Positions 11,601 through 19,612 of a stretch of 64,000 nucleotides of DNA are shown here, one piece after another. Position 1 is the stretch's first letter. Every line of letters begins with the position of its first letter. A model generated the notes under the pieces. That model did not search any database and had not been told where the DNA came from. It worked only from the letters and a program-made list of their open reading frames with translations. Source of the stretch: Methylobacillus caricis (GTDB taxonomy: Bacteria > Pseudomonadota > Gammaproteobacteria > Burkholderiales > Methylophilaceae); NCBI RefSeq assembly GCF_020532705.1, contig NZ_JAJAVD010000001.1, forward strand, positions 1,550,001-1,614,000. Reading direction: 5' to 3'. A program made the position numbers and the translations under genes.

Positions 11601-11780
11601 ACCGCGCTGATGGCAGGCCTGGGGCTATTACCTGCCGCACTCTCACACAGCATAGGCTCTGAAACCCAGCGCCCGTTTGCCGTGGTGATTGTCGGCGGCC
11701 TGGTATCGGCCACCATCTTTACATTGCTGTTGCTGCCATTACTTTTTCCTTACTTTTCTGATGAACGCAGGGGCGAGTAA
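8691..11780 (+). CDS. Heavy-metal RND efflux pump, CzcA family
   Basis: Proton-driven inner-membrane exporter of divalent metal ions. The 1029 residues have the RND plan: one N-terminal membrane helix, a large periplasmic loop, six helices, a second loop, and five helices. The helix-4 sequence GAVDFGIIIDSAVVLVE (~390-405) keeps the acidic residues of the divalent-cation (Co/Zn/Cd/Ni) group and differs from the Cu/Ag-type pumps such as CusA. The actual metal cannot be read from sequence. Last gene of the operon, followed at once by a strong terminator. No metal regulator gene is adjacent. Confidence 0.93.
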   Translation: MLNKLITFSLQQRVFVLLGTLALVIAGYFAVDNMPIEAFPDVEDVHVGIVTQVPGLAPEEVERVVTLPIEHEMSGVPHLTQMRSVSITGLSVITLTFSEKTDDYFARQQVLERLQNADLPPDYQPTLAPLSTAVGEIFRYLVEAPNDMPQREIRAIQDWQIRPMLRTVPGVADITSFGGSIKEYQVKLDPYLLKKFDITIDQVNRALSGNSSNIGGGLMHRGDEDLVVRGIGLYKSLDDIASTVIDSRSGKPILVSDIGAVEIGDRTRSGIVAFNDKDDVVEGIVIMNKGQNPAKVIEAIRKKVAEINAKLPPGVKVAPFYDRTTLIEHTVHTVTENLIVGALLVVTILIIFLRNWRAALIVASVIPLSLLFAFIVMDIRGVSANLISLGAVDFGIIIDSAVVLVEALMVRLAVAQIDKLPQQATFGWRLHTLKQTAIEMGRPILFSKAIIILAFLPIFTFQRVEGKIFSPMAFTLSFALLGAILLTLTLVPALLSYTMRREDMAEQHSGWMHKIQEGYRSLLLRTVNIRWLLVAGSVGLLLASILLAPRLGSEFLPKLDEGNIWLTISLPPSTGLAKTKEVERHVRHILESYKEVNLVVSHVGRPDDGTDPKGPNNIEILADLKPRAEWGFATKEALIESISGKIHTIPGIPTNFSQVIQDSVEEALSGVKGEISVKIFGPDLSILEDKADQVVDVLNSIKGATDVAAIRISGNSELNITLDRSKLARYGMTVNDVNTTIQTAMAGNAANTFYDGERRFDVTLRLDRQYRDGVDDIAELPVALPDNAGTIPLGEVADISIKQGASRVSREGVSRIVAIKANLINRDQGSFVAEAMDKVKQQVKLPPGYSITWGGQFENQQRAMKRLQVIVPLSLMLIFVLLFIAFKSIRNALLVLLMIPFTLIGGLAALGLASLHLSVSAAVGFIALAGVSVQNGVIMVEQIKYLMREGYALRKAVVDGAVARLRPIMMTALMAGLGLLPAALSHSIGSETQRPFAVVIVGGLVSATIFTLLLLPLLFPYFSDERRGE

Positions 11781-11800
11781 ATTTCGCCAGGCAAATAAAA

Positions 11801-11821
11801 AAGCCCGGCAGTACCGGGCTT
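11801..11821. terminator. Bidirectional rho-independent terminator
   Basis: AAGCCCGG, a five-base loop, then CCGGGCTT, an 8-bp perfect stem. A run of six A's precedes it and TTTGT follows, so it can stop the metal-efflux operon on plus and ispD-ispF on minus. Confidence 0.85.
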
Positions 11822-11844
11822 TGTCTACCAAACCACCTATTCCA

Positions 11845-12327
11845 TCAAATCTGGTATCGCTGAACCAGGCACACCGCCTGGGCTGCAATTCCCTCACCGC
11901 GTCCGGTGAAACCGAGCTTTTCAGTGGTGGTGGCCTTCACGTTCACACAATCCTCAGGAATACCGCAATCGCTTGCAATATTGCGGCACATCTGCGCCAC
12001 ATGTGGGGCCATCTTGGGGGCCTCTGCCATGATGGTCGCATCAATATTGACGATAGTATAATGCTTGGTCTTGAGCAGGCTGACCACATGACGCAGCAGC
12101 ACTCTTGAATCAGCCCCCTTGAAGCGCTCATCCGTGTCAGGGAAATGCTTGCCGATATCCCCCATGGCCGCAGCTCCCAGCAAGGCATCGCTGACTGCAT
12201 GCAGCAGCACATCGGCATCTGAATGGCCCTTCAGGCCTTTTTCATAAGGGATATCCACCCCGCCGATGATGCAGGGACGCCCTTCCACCAGTTGATGAAC
12301 GTCAAACCCGTTTCCTACTCTGATCAT
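11845..12327 (-). CDS. ispF: 2-C-methyl-D-erythritol 2,4-cyclodiphosphate synthase
   Basis: MEP-pathway enzyme of isoprenoid synthesis; forms the cyclic diphosphate with release of CMP. The 160 residues begin [13 protein letters not shown] with the metal-binding DVH, and carry [19 protein letters not shown] and the C-terminal [20 protein letters not shown], all family hallmarks. Its ATG overlaps the stop of ispD by four bases (ATGA), so the two are translationally coupled. Confidence 0.97.
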   Translation of the reverse strand: MIRVGNGFDVHQLVEGRPCIIGGVDIPYEKGLKGHSDADVLLHAVSDALLGAAAMGDIGKHFPDTDERFKGADSRVLLRHVVSLLKTKHYTIVNIDATIMAEAPKMAPHVAQMCRNIASDCGIPEDCVNVKATTTEKLGFTGRGEGIAAQAVCLVQRYQI

Positions 12328-13028
12328 GATGCTTGATTCTCCTTGGCATCCGCCAGCAGGATTGCCGCGGCAATCCTCAAATCCTGCGGATATGTAATTT
12401 TCAGGTTGCGCAATTCGCCGGGCACCAGTTTTGGCTTCAAACCCAGCGCCTCAACTGCCTGCGCTTCATCGGTAGGTGCCCCGCCTGCCAATTGCAGCGC
12501 ACGCTGCAGTATTTCATAGCGGAACATCTGTGGCGTTTGCGCCTGCCACAAACCATCGCGCGGTTCGGTATTGGAAACCCGCTGCTGTGGGTCCGCACGC
12601 TTCAATGTATCCGCTAACGGGATCGCCAGCAATCCGCCAACCTCGTCATGCTCCAGACTGTCCAGCAAGCTTGCCAACAGGGATGCACTAAGGCCTGGCC
12701 GTGCGGCATCGTGCACCAGTATCCAGTCTTGACTATCCACTTCATCCGCCATCGCGTTCAGCCCATTCAAGACAGTAGCGGCACGCGTTGCCCCGCCATT
12801 CCTGTGCACTTGGAACTTGTTGCCATAATCCACCGCCCGCTCATCCCACAATGCATCATCAGCACTAATGACCACATGCACAGACGCAATGCGTGGCACT
12901 TGTACAAACATGGCGATAGCGTGGTGAATCAACGGCTTGCCCAACAAGGGAAGATATTGCTTGGGCAACTCGGAACCCATGCGGCTACCAGAGCCGGCAG
13001 CGGGAATCAGGACATGAAATTTGGACAT
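12324..13028 (-). CDS. ispD: 2-C-methyl-D-erythritol 4-phosphate cytidylyltransferase
   Basis: MEP-pathway enzyme that joins CTP and MEP. The 234-residue protein starts [18 protein letters not shown], the nucleotide-binding loop of the family, and later has VHDAARP and [15 protein letters not shown]. The start at 13028 is chosen because the longer frame (to 13079) only adds an unrelated leader before the conserved N-terminus; no clear ribosome site is seen. Overlaps ispF by four bases. Confidence 0.95.
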   Translation of the reverse strand: MSKFHVLIPAAGSGSRMGSELPKQYLPLLGKPLIHHAIAMFVQVPRIASVHVVISADDALWDERAVDYGNKFQVHRNGGATRAATVLNGLNAMADEVDSQDWILVHDAARPGLSASLLASLLDSLEHDEVGGLLAIPLADTLKRADPQQRVSNTEPRDGLWQAQTPQMFRYEILQRALQLAGGAPTDEAQAVEALGLKPKLVPGELRNLKITYPQDLRIAAAILLADAKENQAS

Positions 13029-13085
13029 GGCCGGCATTCTAGCATGCAGCAAGAATGGCAAACAAAACCGCCATGGCACTGCATT

Positions 13086-13463
13086 TCAGCATTGCTTGGG
13101 TTCGGGGCGCAACCAAAGCCAAAGCGCGACAGAAGCCATGGTGAGCGTTACTGCCCATTTAGACCATAAAGGTGCAGGAGAAAACCAGAGCATGACCCCA
13201 CTGCACGACATCATGAAAATAGCAAAACACTTGGCCTTGCGCGAGACAGCTCCATGCTCACGCCACTGGCGAATATAGCAACCATATTTTGGGTGATTGA
13301 GCAGGTAATGCTCCAATTGGGGCCAGCCATGTCCGCCCGCCCATGCTGCCATTAAGACAAAAGGCACCGTGGGCATGATCGGCAGGAAAGCGCCTATTAC
13401 CCCGAGAATCAGGGCAATCACAGCCAGGATACGCCAGAGGAAGATTTTGGTTTGTTGCAGCAT
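13086..13463 (-). CDS. YbaN family inner-membrane protein (DUF454)
   Basis: A 125-residue small membrane protein of the DUF454/YbaN family; function unknown. Characteristic is the N-terminal helix followed by GAFLPIMPTVPFVLMAAW, then RxxxHPKYGCYIRQWREHGAVSRKAK, then two further hydrophobic segments (~85-120). It lies 57 bases upstream of ispD on the same strand and may share its transcript. A stretch resembling half of a Fur box overlaps the start codon (13461-13479). Confidence 0.88.
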   Translation of the reverse strand: MLQQTKIFLWRILAVIALILGVIGAFLPIMPTVPFVLMAAWAGGHGWPQLEHYLLNHPKYGCYIRQWREHGAVSRKAKCFAIFMMSCSGVMLWFSPAPLWSKWAVTLTMASVALWLWLRPEPKQC

Positions 13464-13498
13464 AATGATAATGAAATCGAAAACAGCTCAAAGATACC

Positions 13499-13639
13499 AT
13501 GCCTGAAGACCAAGCGCCCACCCAATCTCACCCGCAAAGACCAAAGCAGCCAAGCTCGTTTGCAGGCATGAATATCAACCAGCCTCTCACACTGGATAAG
13601 ATTGAACAGATAAAATCCTCAACCTTGATCAATATTTGA
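13499..13639 (+). CDS. Short open frame before hsdM, possible gene remnant
   Basis: A 46-codon frame ([20 protein letters not shown]...) ending 41 bases before hsdM. There is no obvious ribosome site and I do not recognise the peptide. Its position exactly at the left border of the restriction island suggests either an upstream reading frame of hsdM or the stub of a gene cut when the island arrived. It may equally be non-coding. Confidence 0.22.
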   Translation: MPEDQAPTQSHPQRPKQPSSFAGMNINQPLTLDKIEQIKSSTLINI

Positions 13640-13680
13640 TACCCTCTGTTAAAAATCAAGTAAAAGCACCTCTTAGAATC

Positions 13681-15258
13681 ATGGCAAAAGACAAACAAAC
13701 CAAGCAAGAATCCCTGGAAAAAACCCTGTGGAAAGCGGCAGACAAGCTGCGTAAGAACATTGATGCGGCTGAGTATAAGCACATCGTCCTTGGGCTCATC
13801 TTCCTCAAATACATTTCTGACTCCTTCGAGCAGCAATTTGCAAAACTATCCGAGGGCAAGGGTGAATATGCAGGCGCAGACCCGGAAGACAAAGACGAAT
13901 ACTCAGCAGAAAACGTCTTTTTTGTGCCGCCTTCCGCACGCTGGAAGTTTCTGCAAAGCCACGCGAAACAACCCACCATCGGCAAAACGGTGGATGACGC
14001 CATGGATGCCATTGAGCGTGAAAACACACCGCTCAAAGGCGTGCTGCCAAAAGTATTCGCACGCGACAACCTTGATCCGGCCAGCCTGGGGCAACTCATT
14101 GATCTGGTCAGTAACATCGCCTTGGGCGATGCAAAATCACGTAGTGCCGATGTGCTCGGCCATGTATTTGAATATTTCCTCGGTGAATTTGCGCTGGCTG
14201 AAGGCAAGCAAGGCGGGCAGTTCTATACGCCGCGCTCTGTGGTGGAGTTGCTGGTAGAAATGCTGGAACCCTACCAAGGGCGCGTGTTTGACCCCTGCTG
14301 CGGCTCAGGCGGCATGTTTGTGCAATCTGAGAAGTTTGTAAAAGATCACCAGGGCAGAGTTGATGACATTTCCATCTACGGGCAGGAGAGCAACCAGACC
14401 ACCTGGCGGCTGGCCAAAATGAACCTGGCGATTCGCGGTATTGAAGCCAGCCAGGTCAAATGGAATAACGAAGGCTCGTTTTTGAATGACGCCCATAAAG
14501 ACCTGAAAGCCGATTACATCATCGCCAACCCGCCATTCAACGTCAGCGACTGGTCTGGTGAACTGTTGCGTAACGATGGCCGCTGGCAATACGGTGTGCC
14601 GCCCGCAGGCAATGCCAATTTTGCATGGTTGCAACACTTTGTTTATCACCTGTCGCCCAATGGCAGGGCCGGCGTGGTACTGGCTAAAGGCGCACTCACC
14701 AGCAAAACCAGTGGTGAAGGCGAGATCCGCAAAGCACTGATCGAGCAGGGCAACGTCATAGATTGCATCGTCAACCTGCCCGCCAAGCTTTTCCTCAATA
14801 CGCAAATCCCCGCTGCTTTATGGTTTATGAACCGTGGACGTAACAACGGCAATTTACGCAAAAATGAAATCCTGTTTATTGATGCACGCAACCTCGGCCA
14901 CCTGATCAACCGCCGCACCAAAGAGCTAAGCCATGACGATATTAAACAAATCGCTGATACATACCATGCTTGGCGCAACCTCCCCAGTCATTGCGAGGAG
15001 CAAAGCGACGCGGCAATCCAGTATCAAGATATTGCAGGTTTCTGCGCATCGGTAAGTTTAGAACGCGTAAAAGAACTCGATTATGTCCTCACCCCAGGCC
15101 GTTATGTCGGCCTGCCCGATGATGAAGATGACTTTAACTTTGCCGAGCGCTTTAACGCCCTGAAAGCAGAATTTGAAGCGCAGTTGATTGAGGAAGTAAA
15201 ACTGAATAAAGCGATTGCAGAGAATTTGGCTAAAGTAAATGTGAGCATCAAGCCATGA
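13681..15258 (+). CDS. hsdM: Type I restriction-modification system, methyltransferase subunit
   Basis: N6-adenine methyltransferase subunit. The 525 residues show the N-terminal helical domain ([36 protein letters not shown]), [15 protein letters not shown], the SAM motif [13 protein letters not shown] near residue 205 and the catalytic NPPF ([12 protein letters not shown]) near 281. The start at 13681 gives the family N-terminus; the frame is open to 13636 but nothing conserved lies there. Odd: residues ~436-447 ([11 protein letters not shown]) are the in-frame translation of an interspersed repeat (14987-15020), placed between [10 protein letters not shown] and the conserved [12 protein letters not shown]. 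Confidence 0.96.
   Translation: MAKDKQTKQESLEKTLWKAADKLRKNIDAAEYKHIVLGLIFLKYISDSFEQQFAKLSEGKGEYAGADPEDKDEYSAENVFFVPPSARWKFLQSHAKQPTIGKTVDDAMDAIERENTPLKGVLPKVFARDNLDPASLGQLIDLVSNIALGDAKSRSADVLGHVFEYFLGEFALAEGKQGGQFYTPRSVVELLVEMLEPYQGRVFDPCCGSGGMFVQSEKFVKDHQGRVDDISIYGQESNQTTWRLAKMNLAIRGIEASQVKWNNEGSFLNDAHKDLKADYIIANPPFNVSDWSGELLRNDGRWQYGVPPAGNANFAWLQHFVYHLSPNGRAGVVLAKGALTSKTSGEGEIRKALIEQGNVIDCIVNLPAKLFLNTQIPAALWFMNRGRNNGNLRKNEILFIDARNLGHLINRRTKELSHDDIKQIADTYHAWRNLPSHCEEQSDAAIQYQDIAGFCASVSLERVKELDYVLTPGRYVGLPDDEDDFNFAERFNALKAEFEAQLIEEVKLNKAIAENLAKVNVSIKP
14987..15020. repeat. Interspersed palindromic-type repeat inside hsdM
   Basis: A 34-base element starting GTCATTGCGAGGAGC and ending GCGGCAATCCA, with inverted ends (ATTGC...GCAAT). 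Sequences of this kind are scattered through many proteobacterial genomes, mostly between genes. Here it is translated in frame and the hsdM frame remains open. Confidence 0.7.
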
Positions 15259-15300
15259 AGCAACAAGCACTAAACATTCAAAGCAACATCCGTCTCACCC

Positions 15301-15413
15301 GTCATTCCCGCGCAGGCGGGAATCCAGGCAAAGATGCATGCATCTGTAGGTGGCTTAAAACAATATTCGTGCAAGTTGCACCACGACTGGATTCCCGCCT
15401 GCGCGGGAATGAC
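15301..15413. repeat. MITE-like pair of perfect 27-bp inverted repeats
   Basis: Left arm 15301-15327 and right arm 15387-15413 are exact reverse complements over 27 bases, with 59 bases between. Each arm contains the smaller palindrome ATTCCCGCGCAGGCGGGAAT, the same form as the dRS3-type repeats described in Neisseria. The unit lies between hsdM and hsdS, and the bases next to its right end form the ribosome site of hsdS. Confidence 0.85.
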
Positions 15414-15424
15414 GGAGGTGGGTT

Positions 15425-16591
15425 GTGAGTGAGTGGCAAGAGCGTAAACTAGAGGATTTAGGGTTGCTTCAACGAGGGCGTTCAAGACATAGACCTCGCT
15501 ATGATTTTCATTTATATGGTGGAAAATATCCATTCATACAAACAGGAGAAGTTAGAGAGGCAAGAAAGTACATAAGAAAGTTTGAGCAGACGTATAGTGA
15601 TGTTGGCTTGGCTCAAAGTAAGTTATGGCCTAAAAACACTTTGTGTATAACCATTGCTGCAAACATAGCTGAACTAGCCATTTTATCTTTTGATGCTTGC
15701 TTTCCTGATAGTGTTTTAGGTTTTATACCCGATGAAAACACAGATTTAGATTTTATTTATTACACGCTCACTCATTTTCAAAGAGAGTTAAAACATATTG
15801 GTGAAGGTTCCGTTCAAGACAATATCAATTTAGGCACTTTTCAAGATGTACTTTTCCCAATCCCAGAGCTGCCAGAACAAAAAGCCATCGCCTTAGTCCT
15901 CAGCAGTTTGGATGACAAAATCGACCTGCTCCATCGTCAAAACACCACCCTGGAACGCATGGCCGAAACCCTGTTCAGGCAGTTGTTTGTAGAAGAAGCG
16001 CAGGAGGATTGGGAGGAAAATAGCTTGTTAGAGTTATTTGAACTAGTTGGCGGAGGCACTCCTAAAACATCCATTTCTGATTATTGGGATGGTGATATTC
16101 CGTGGTTATCAGGCGGAGATATAGCAACCAACCATAAAGGTCTTGCAATTTCATCTGAAAAAACTATTACTCAAACTGGCGTAAATAATAGTTCTGCAAA
16201 ATTACTGCCTAGATTTGCAACTGTTATTTCAGCGAGGGGTACTGTTGGTAAGTATTGTTTGTTGGCAGAGAGCATGGCTTTTAGTCAATCCAACTATGGC
16301 ATTTTGCCAAAAATTGAAGGCTGTTTTTTCTTTACCTATTTGTTGGTAAATCATGCTGTTGAACAATTGCAGTCGGCTGCTTATGGTAGCGTGTTTGATA
16401 CGATAACAACTGCAACTTTTCGGGATGCAACTTTCTTAGCGCCACCGAATGAAAAGATTTTAGATTTTGAAAATTTCATAGCACCTTATTTTGATAAAAA
16501 ACACCTTAACCAACAACAAATCCAAACCCTAGAAAAACTCCGCGACAACTTGCTCCCCAAGCTGATGAGCGGTGAAGTAAGAGTAATTTAA
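15425..16591 (+). CDS. hsdS: Type I restriction-modification system, specificity subunit
   Basis: DNA-recognition subunit. The 388 residues have two target-recognition domains (residues ~1-140 and ~190-340), each followed by a conserved helical spacer: ELPEQKAIALVLSSLDDKIDLLHRQNTTLERMAETLF (~143-180) and QQQIQTLEKLRDNLLPKLMSGEVRV at the C-terminus. The recognition domains are clearly more AT-rich than the spacers, as expected from domain exchange. GTG start at 15425; GGAGGT at 15414-15419 is the ribosome site and abuts the inverted-repeat element. The recognised site cannot be predicted by eye. Confidence 0.94.
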   Translation: MSEWQERKLEDLGLLQRGRSRHRPRYDFHLYGGKYPFIQTGEVREARKYIRKFEQTYSDVGLAQSKLWPKNTLCITIAANIAELAILSFDACFPDSVLGFIPDENTDLDFIYYTLTHFQRELKHIGEGSVQDNINLGTFQDVLFPIPELPEQKAIALVLSSLDDKIDLLHRQNTTLERMAETLFRQLFVEEAQEDWEENSLLELFELVGGGTPKTSISDYWDGDIPWLSGGDIATNHKGLAISSEKTITQTGVNNSSAKLLPRFATVISARGTVGKYCLLAESMAFSQSNYGILPKIEGCFFFTYLLVNHAVEQLQSAAYGSVFDTITTATFRDATFLAPPNEKILDFENFIAPYFDKKHLNQQQIQTLEKLRDNLLPKLMSGEVRVI

Positions 16592-16606
16592 TCGAGGAAT
16601 ATACGG

Positions 16607-18664
16607 ATGTTAAAAAATAGATTTGTCGTTTTTGGCTTGTTTTTCTTCATACTTATGACATTAAATTACTATTTCACTAAATCATTATTGCCAAGTCCTG
16701 ATACTAAAAATCTTTGGTTCTACTCTGGGTTATTTATGATGGTATTTTCAATACTATTCATTGACCCATACTACTCTTCTCCAAAAAATGTAATAACAAA
16801 CACCATTCCATTAGCTTTGACGCTTATAGCAATCAAAGACATATTTATTGATCTAAAGCTATGGTGGGTTTCATTTGGTGTCGTTCTGACCTTGCTAATT
16901 GCAGCTCTCATTGCATTAGTATTAAACGATGAAACCAAGAGTGAAAATCATATACAAAATCGCATTTCAATTTTTCTGAAAAATAGCGTGGTGTTATTTG
17001 GTCAAGGGAGAGTTTTATATTCTTTGGTATTTATTGCATCTTTACTAAGCTATTACTCAATCCAGAACAACTACACGATAACGTTATTTTTCTTTTGGTG
17101 TGGAATTTTGCTAATAAACCCAAAAGCATTAACGAACACGTTTAGTTTGAAAAGTAAAAAGCTATCTAATAATGCTATTGGTGAAGTCTTTAGTATTCAG
17201 TCTAAACAACTTTTGTTAGCGAAAGTTTTTAAAGATAAAACTGATGTGAATAAATTTGATGTTGTTGAATTTAAATACTCAACTCAAGATGACAACACAG
17301 TTTCTGTAGGTTTCGTTTTTGATACGCATTTTCTTAATAATGAAAAATGGATAAAGGTACTTAAGCTTAAAAATGATATTCAACAAAACTCATTGTTAAA
17401 TCCAAACATTATTTACAAGACTAGCAAATTAGCGAATCAGCACACAGATTTGGATATTGATAAATTTGTAGGTATCGTCATTGATGGTTCAAATATAGGG
17501 AACATTAAATTTGAGTATTCCAAAAAAAATGAAGATTTAGAAGAAGGGCAATTACTTGAAGTGATTGTGGGAAGTAAAACCATCTATTATCAAGTAGTCG
17601 AAGGAATTACAGCAATTGAACATCTAGAATCTAAGAATGAAAGTGGTTTTACTTGTGGCGAGGCAATACAACTAGGAGAGTGGAAAAATACTGAGTTAAG
17701 TTTTAAAAAATATGGTTGGGTGCCTAATATAAATACACCAATATTTTTAGCAAAGACAAACTTTGAAGTTGATCAATATAATTATCCTGAATATAAACTG
17801 GGAGTCATCCCCGGCACAAATTTACCATCAGTTATCAATTTACATGATGCTGTCAGTCACCACATGGCTTTGCTTGGAGTTACAGGCTCAGGGAAGTCAT
17901 TTTTGGCGAGAGAAATAATAGGTCAACTTCAAACGGATACTAAAGTAATTTGTGTTGATTTTAATAACGAATTTGTCACAACATTAAATCCATCACCATT
18001 ACCTATCATAAATTCTGTAATCGCAACTCAAATCGCTAATCACATTGATTGGATAAATAATGAGCTAGATAAATTTGCTAATCAACAAGACAAGCCTCAA
18101 ATAGCAACTCGACAGGCTCAGATTAAAACATTAATCAAAACTGAAGTAGATGCATTTTTAGATGATGCACAATCTACGGTTAAGGTTTTTGAGTTGCCAG
18201 ATGTAAGCAACACCACAGGAATTCTTGATTACACTAAATATTTCTTTAAAGTGGTTTTCGAAGTAGCAAAAGAGCGTCTTTTAGCTAGTAATCCAGCGAG
18301 AATTTGCATTGCGATTGAGGAGGCTCATACTGTAATACCAGAGTGGAACTTTGCAAGCAGTTCTGACAAAACATCTCAAAGTTTAGTTAATAGCATAAGT
18401 CAGGTAGCACTTCAAGGCAGAAAATATGGTGTTGGGTTTATGATTATTGCGCAAAGAACTGCAAATGTTTCTAAGACCATACTAACTCAATGTAATACAG
18501 TAATTTGTTTTAAAGCGTTCGATGATACGAGTTTTACATTTGTTGGAAATCATATAGGTAAAGAGTTAGTACAGACTTTACCGAGACTTAAACAATTTCA
18601 TGCTGTCGTTACTGGGAAAGCGGTTAAATCGAACTTGCCAATGATTGTGGACTTAAAGCGGTAA
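16607..18664 (+). CDS. Membrane-anchored HerA/FtsK-like ATPase in type I RM locus
   Basis: A 685-residue protein with about five membrane helices in residues 1-180 (FVVFGLFFFILMTLNYYF; LWFYSGLFMMVFSILFI; WWVSFGVVLTLLIAALIALVL; VLYSLVFIASLLSYY; ITLFFFWCGILLI), a beta-rich middle (~195-400) and a HerA-type (DUF87) ATPase. Walker A is LLGVTGSGKSFLARE near 420, Walker B is ICIAIEEAHTVIPEW near 566, and QGRKYGVGFMIIAQRT (~605) is the usual HerA follow-on. HerA-like ATPases pair with nucleases and other effectors in several defence systems. The gene is strongly AT-rich. It starts 15 bases after hsdS with GAGGAA upstream. A stub of an hsdS 3' end lies directly after it, so it looks like an inserted cargo gene. 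No named system is claimed. Confidence 0.8.
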   Translation: MLKNRFVVFGLFFFILMTLNYYFTKSLLPSPDTKNLWFYSGLFMMVFSILFIDPYYSSPKNVITNTIPLALTLIAIKDIFIDLKLWWVSFGVVLTLLIAALIALVLNDETKSENHIQNRISIFLKNSVVLFGQGRVLYSLVFIASLLSYYSIQNNYTITLFFFWCGILLINPKALTNTFSLKSKKLSNNAIGEVFSIQSKQLLLAKVFKDKTDVNKFDVVEFKYSTQDDNTVSVGFVFDTHFLNNEKWIKVLKLKNDIQQNSLLNPNIIYKTSKLANQHTDLDIDKFVGIVIDGSNIGNIKFEYSKKNEDLEEGQLLEVIVGSKTIYYQVVEGITAIEHLESKNESGFTCGEAIQLGEWKNTELSFKKYGWVPNINTPIFLAKTNFEVDQYNYPEYKLGVIPGTNLPSVINLHDAVSHHMALLGVTGSGKSFLAREIIGQLQTDTKVICVDFNNEFVTTLNPSPLPIINSVIATQIANHIDWINNELDKFANQQDKPQIATRQAQIKTLIKTEVDAFLDDAQSTVKVFELPDVSNTTGILDYTKYFFKVVFEVAKERLLASNPARICIAIEEAHTVIPEWNFASSSDKTSQSLVNSISQVALQGRKYGVGFMIIAQRTANVSKTILTQCNTVICFKAFDDTSFTFVGNHIGKELVQTLPRLKQFHAVVTGKAVKSNLPMIVDLKR

Positions 18665-18670
18665 CTCATA

Positions 18671-18715
18671 CTGACGAAACTAATGAGCGATGAAGTAAGG
18701 ATAAAAGATGTCTGA
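18671..18715 (+). pseudogene. Remnant of an hsdS 3' end
   Basis: Reading from 18671 gives LTKLMSDEVRIKDV and a stop. This matches the C-terminus of the intact hsdS (LLPKLMSGEVRVI) and typical HsdS ends. At DNA level 18680-18702 agrees with the end of hsdS at 19 of 23 bases. It is not a functional gene; its AAGGAT serves as ribosome site for the next gene. Confidence 0.7.
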
Positions 18716-19610
18716 AGAAAATCTGTCTCAGCAATTTCAAGTCCATTATTACTTTGATGACGAAAGTCACTCAATGAATGCATTTGTCAGAAATCGAGCT
18801 GAGAAAGATTTGCTAGAGGCAGTAAAAAGAATTTTAGAGTTATCAGATGTAACCGCTGAAATTGAAACTGAAGCGTTTAATGAGGGAGGTTTAATTGAAA
18901 CATTAAACCTAATTATTCCGAGTCTAAGCGCAGTCGCAATTTTCTTGTCACCTGCTATCAATGAGATTCTTAAACACCATTTCACAAAAAATAAAACAGA
19001 TGACGCAATCAAAGAGGAAACCTTAAAAGGTTTGCAACTCGACAATTCTCTAAAAGAGCTTGATTATGAAACTAAGTTTGCTAAAGCGTTAGAAGATAAG
19101 CTGGTTAAAAAGCATGTTTCAAATTATTACTCAAGAATTATCGGTTATGAAAAAGTAGAAAAGATTGGCTTTAAAAACTTGAGCATAAAGACAGACGAGA
19201 TTGTTATACCTCGGAGCCGATTTAAAGATTTTATTTTAATAGATGACAAAACAGTTACTGAAGATGACAATGCCGAGATTGAGATTATTTCCCCAGTTTT
19301 AAAAGAAGGCACATTTAACTGGCGCGGTTCATATAAAGAACAAAGGATTGACTTTAGTATGGGGGATGCAAGGTTTAAGAACGAAGTCATCAATGGACAG
19401 CATCAGTTCGCTAACGGTTTTGTAATGAGTTGCTTATTACAGGTCACTACAACTTTCGATGAGTTTGGTGATGAAAAACGTAGAAGTTATTCAGTACGAA
19501 AGGTTTATGCAATAAAAGAGAGTGGCTCAACAAATTACACTCTGAGACCGTTAGGGTTTAAGAAAAAAGAAGGAAAAGACCAACAACCATTATTTGATGA
19601 TGGGGAATAA
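18708..19610 (+). CDS. Unrecognised protein with one membrane segment, RM-locus cargo
   Basis: A 300-residue protein I cannot assign. An N-terminal region (QFQVHYYFDDESHSMNAFVRNRAEKDLLEAVKRILEL) precedes one hydrophobic segment (~63-83: LNLIIPSLSAVAIFLSPAINEIL), then a charged helical stretch (~85-135) and a beta-rich C-terminal half ending in a polar tail. AAGGAT six bases upstream supports ATG 18708. It is AT-rich like its neighbours. The HEPN gene follows two bases after its stop, so the two are tightly coupled. The layout (soluble head, membrane segment, soluble domain) would suit a membrane effector or a sensor, but this is inference from position only. Confidence 0.7.
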   Translation: MSEENLSQQFQVHYYFDDESHSMNAFVRNRAEKDLLEAVKRILELSDVTAEIETEAFNEGGLIETLNLIIPSLSAVAIFLSPAINEILKHHFTKNKTDDAIKEETLKGLQLDNSLKELDYETKFAKALEDKLVKKHVSNYYSRIIGYEKVEKIGFKNLSIKTDEIVIPRSRFKDFILIDDKTVTEDDNAEIEIISPVLKEGTFNWRGSYKEQRIDFSMGDARFKNEVINGQHQFANGFVMSCLLQVTTTFDEFGDEKRRSYSVRKVYAIKESGSTNYTLRPLGFKKKEGKDQQPLFDDGE

Positions 19611-19612
19611 AA

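Noticed and set aside
15270-15533. Minus-strand frame of 87 residues between hsdM and hsdS
   Set aside because: Its peptide (VIPAQAGIQ...IPACAGMTG) is the well-known false translation of the inverted-repeat element lying there; it also runs into hsdS.
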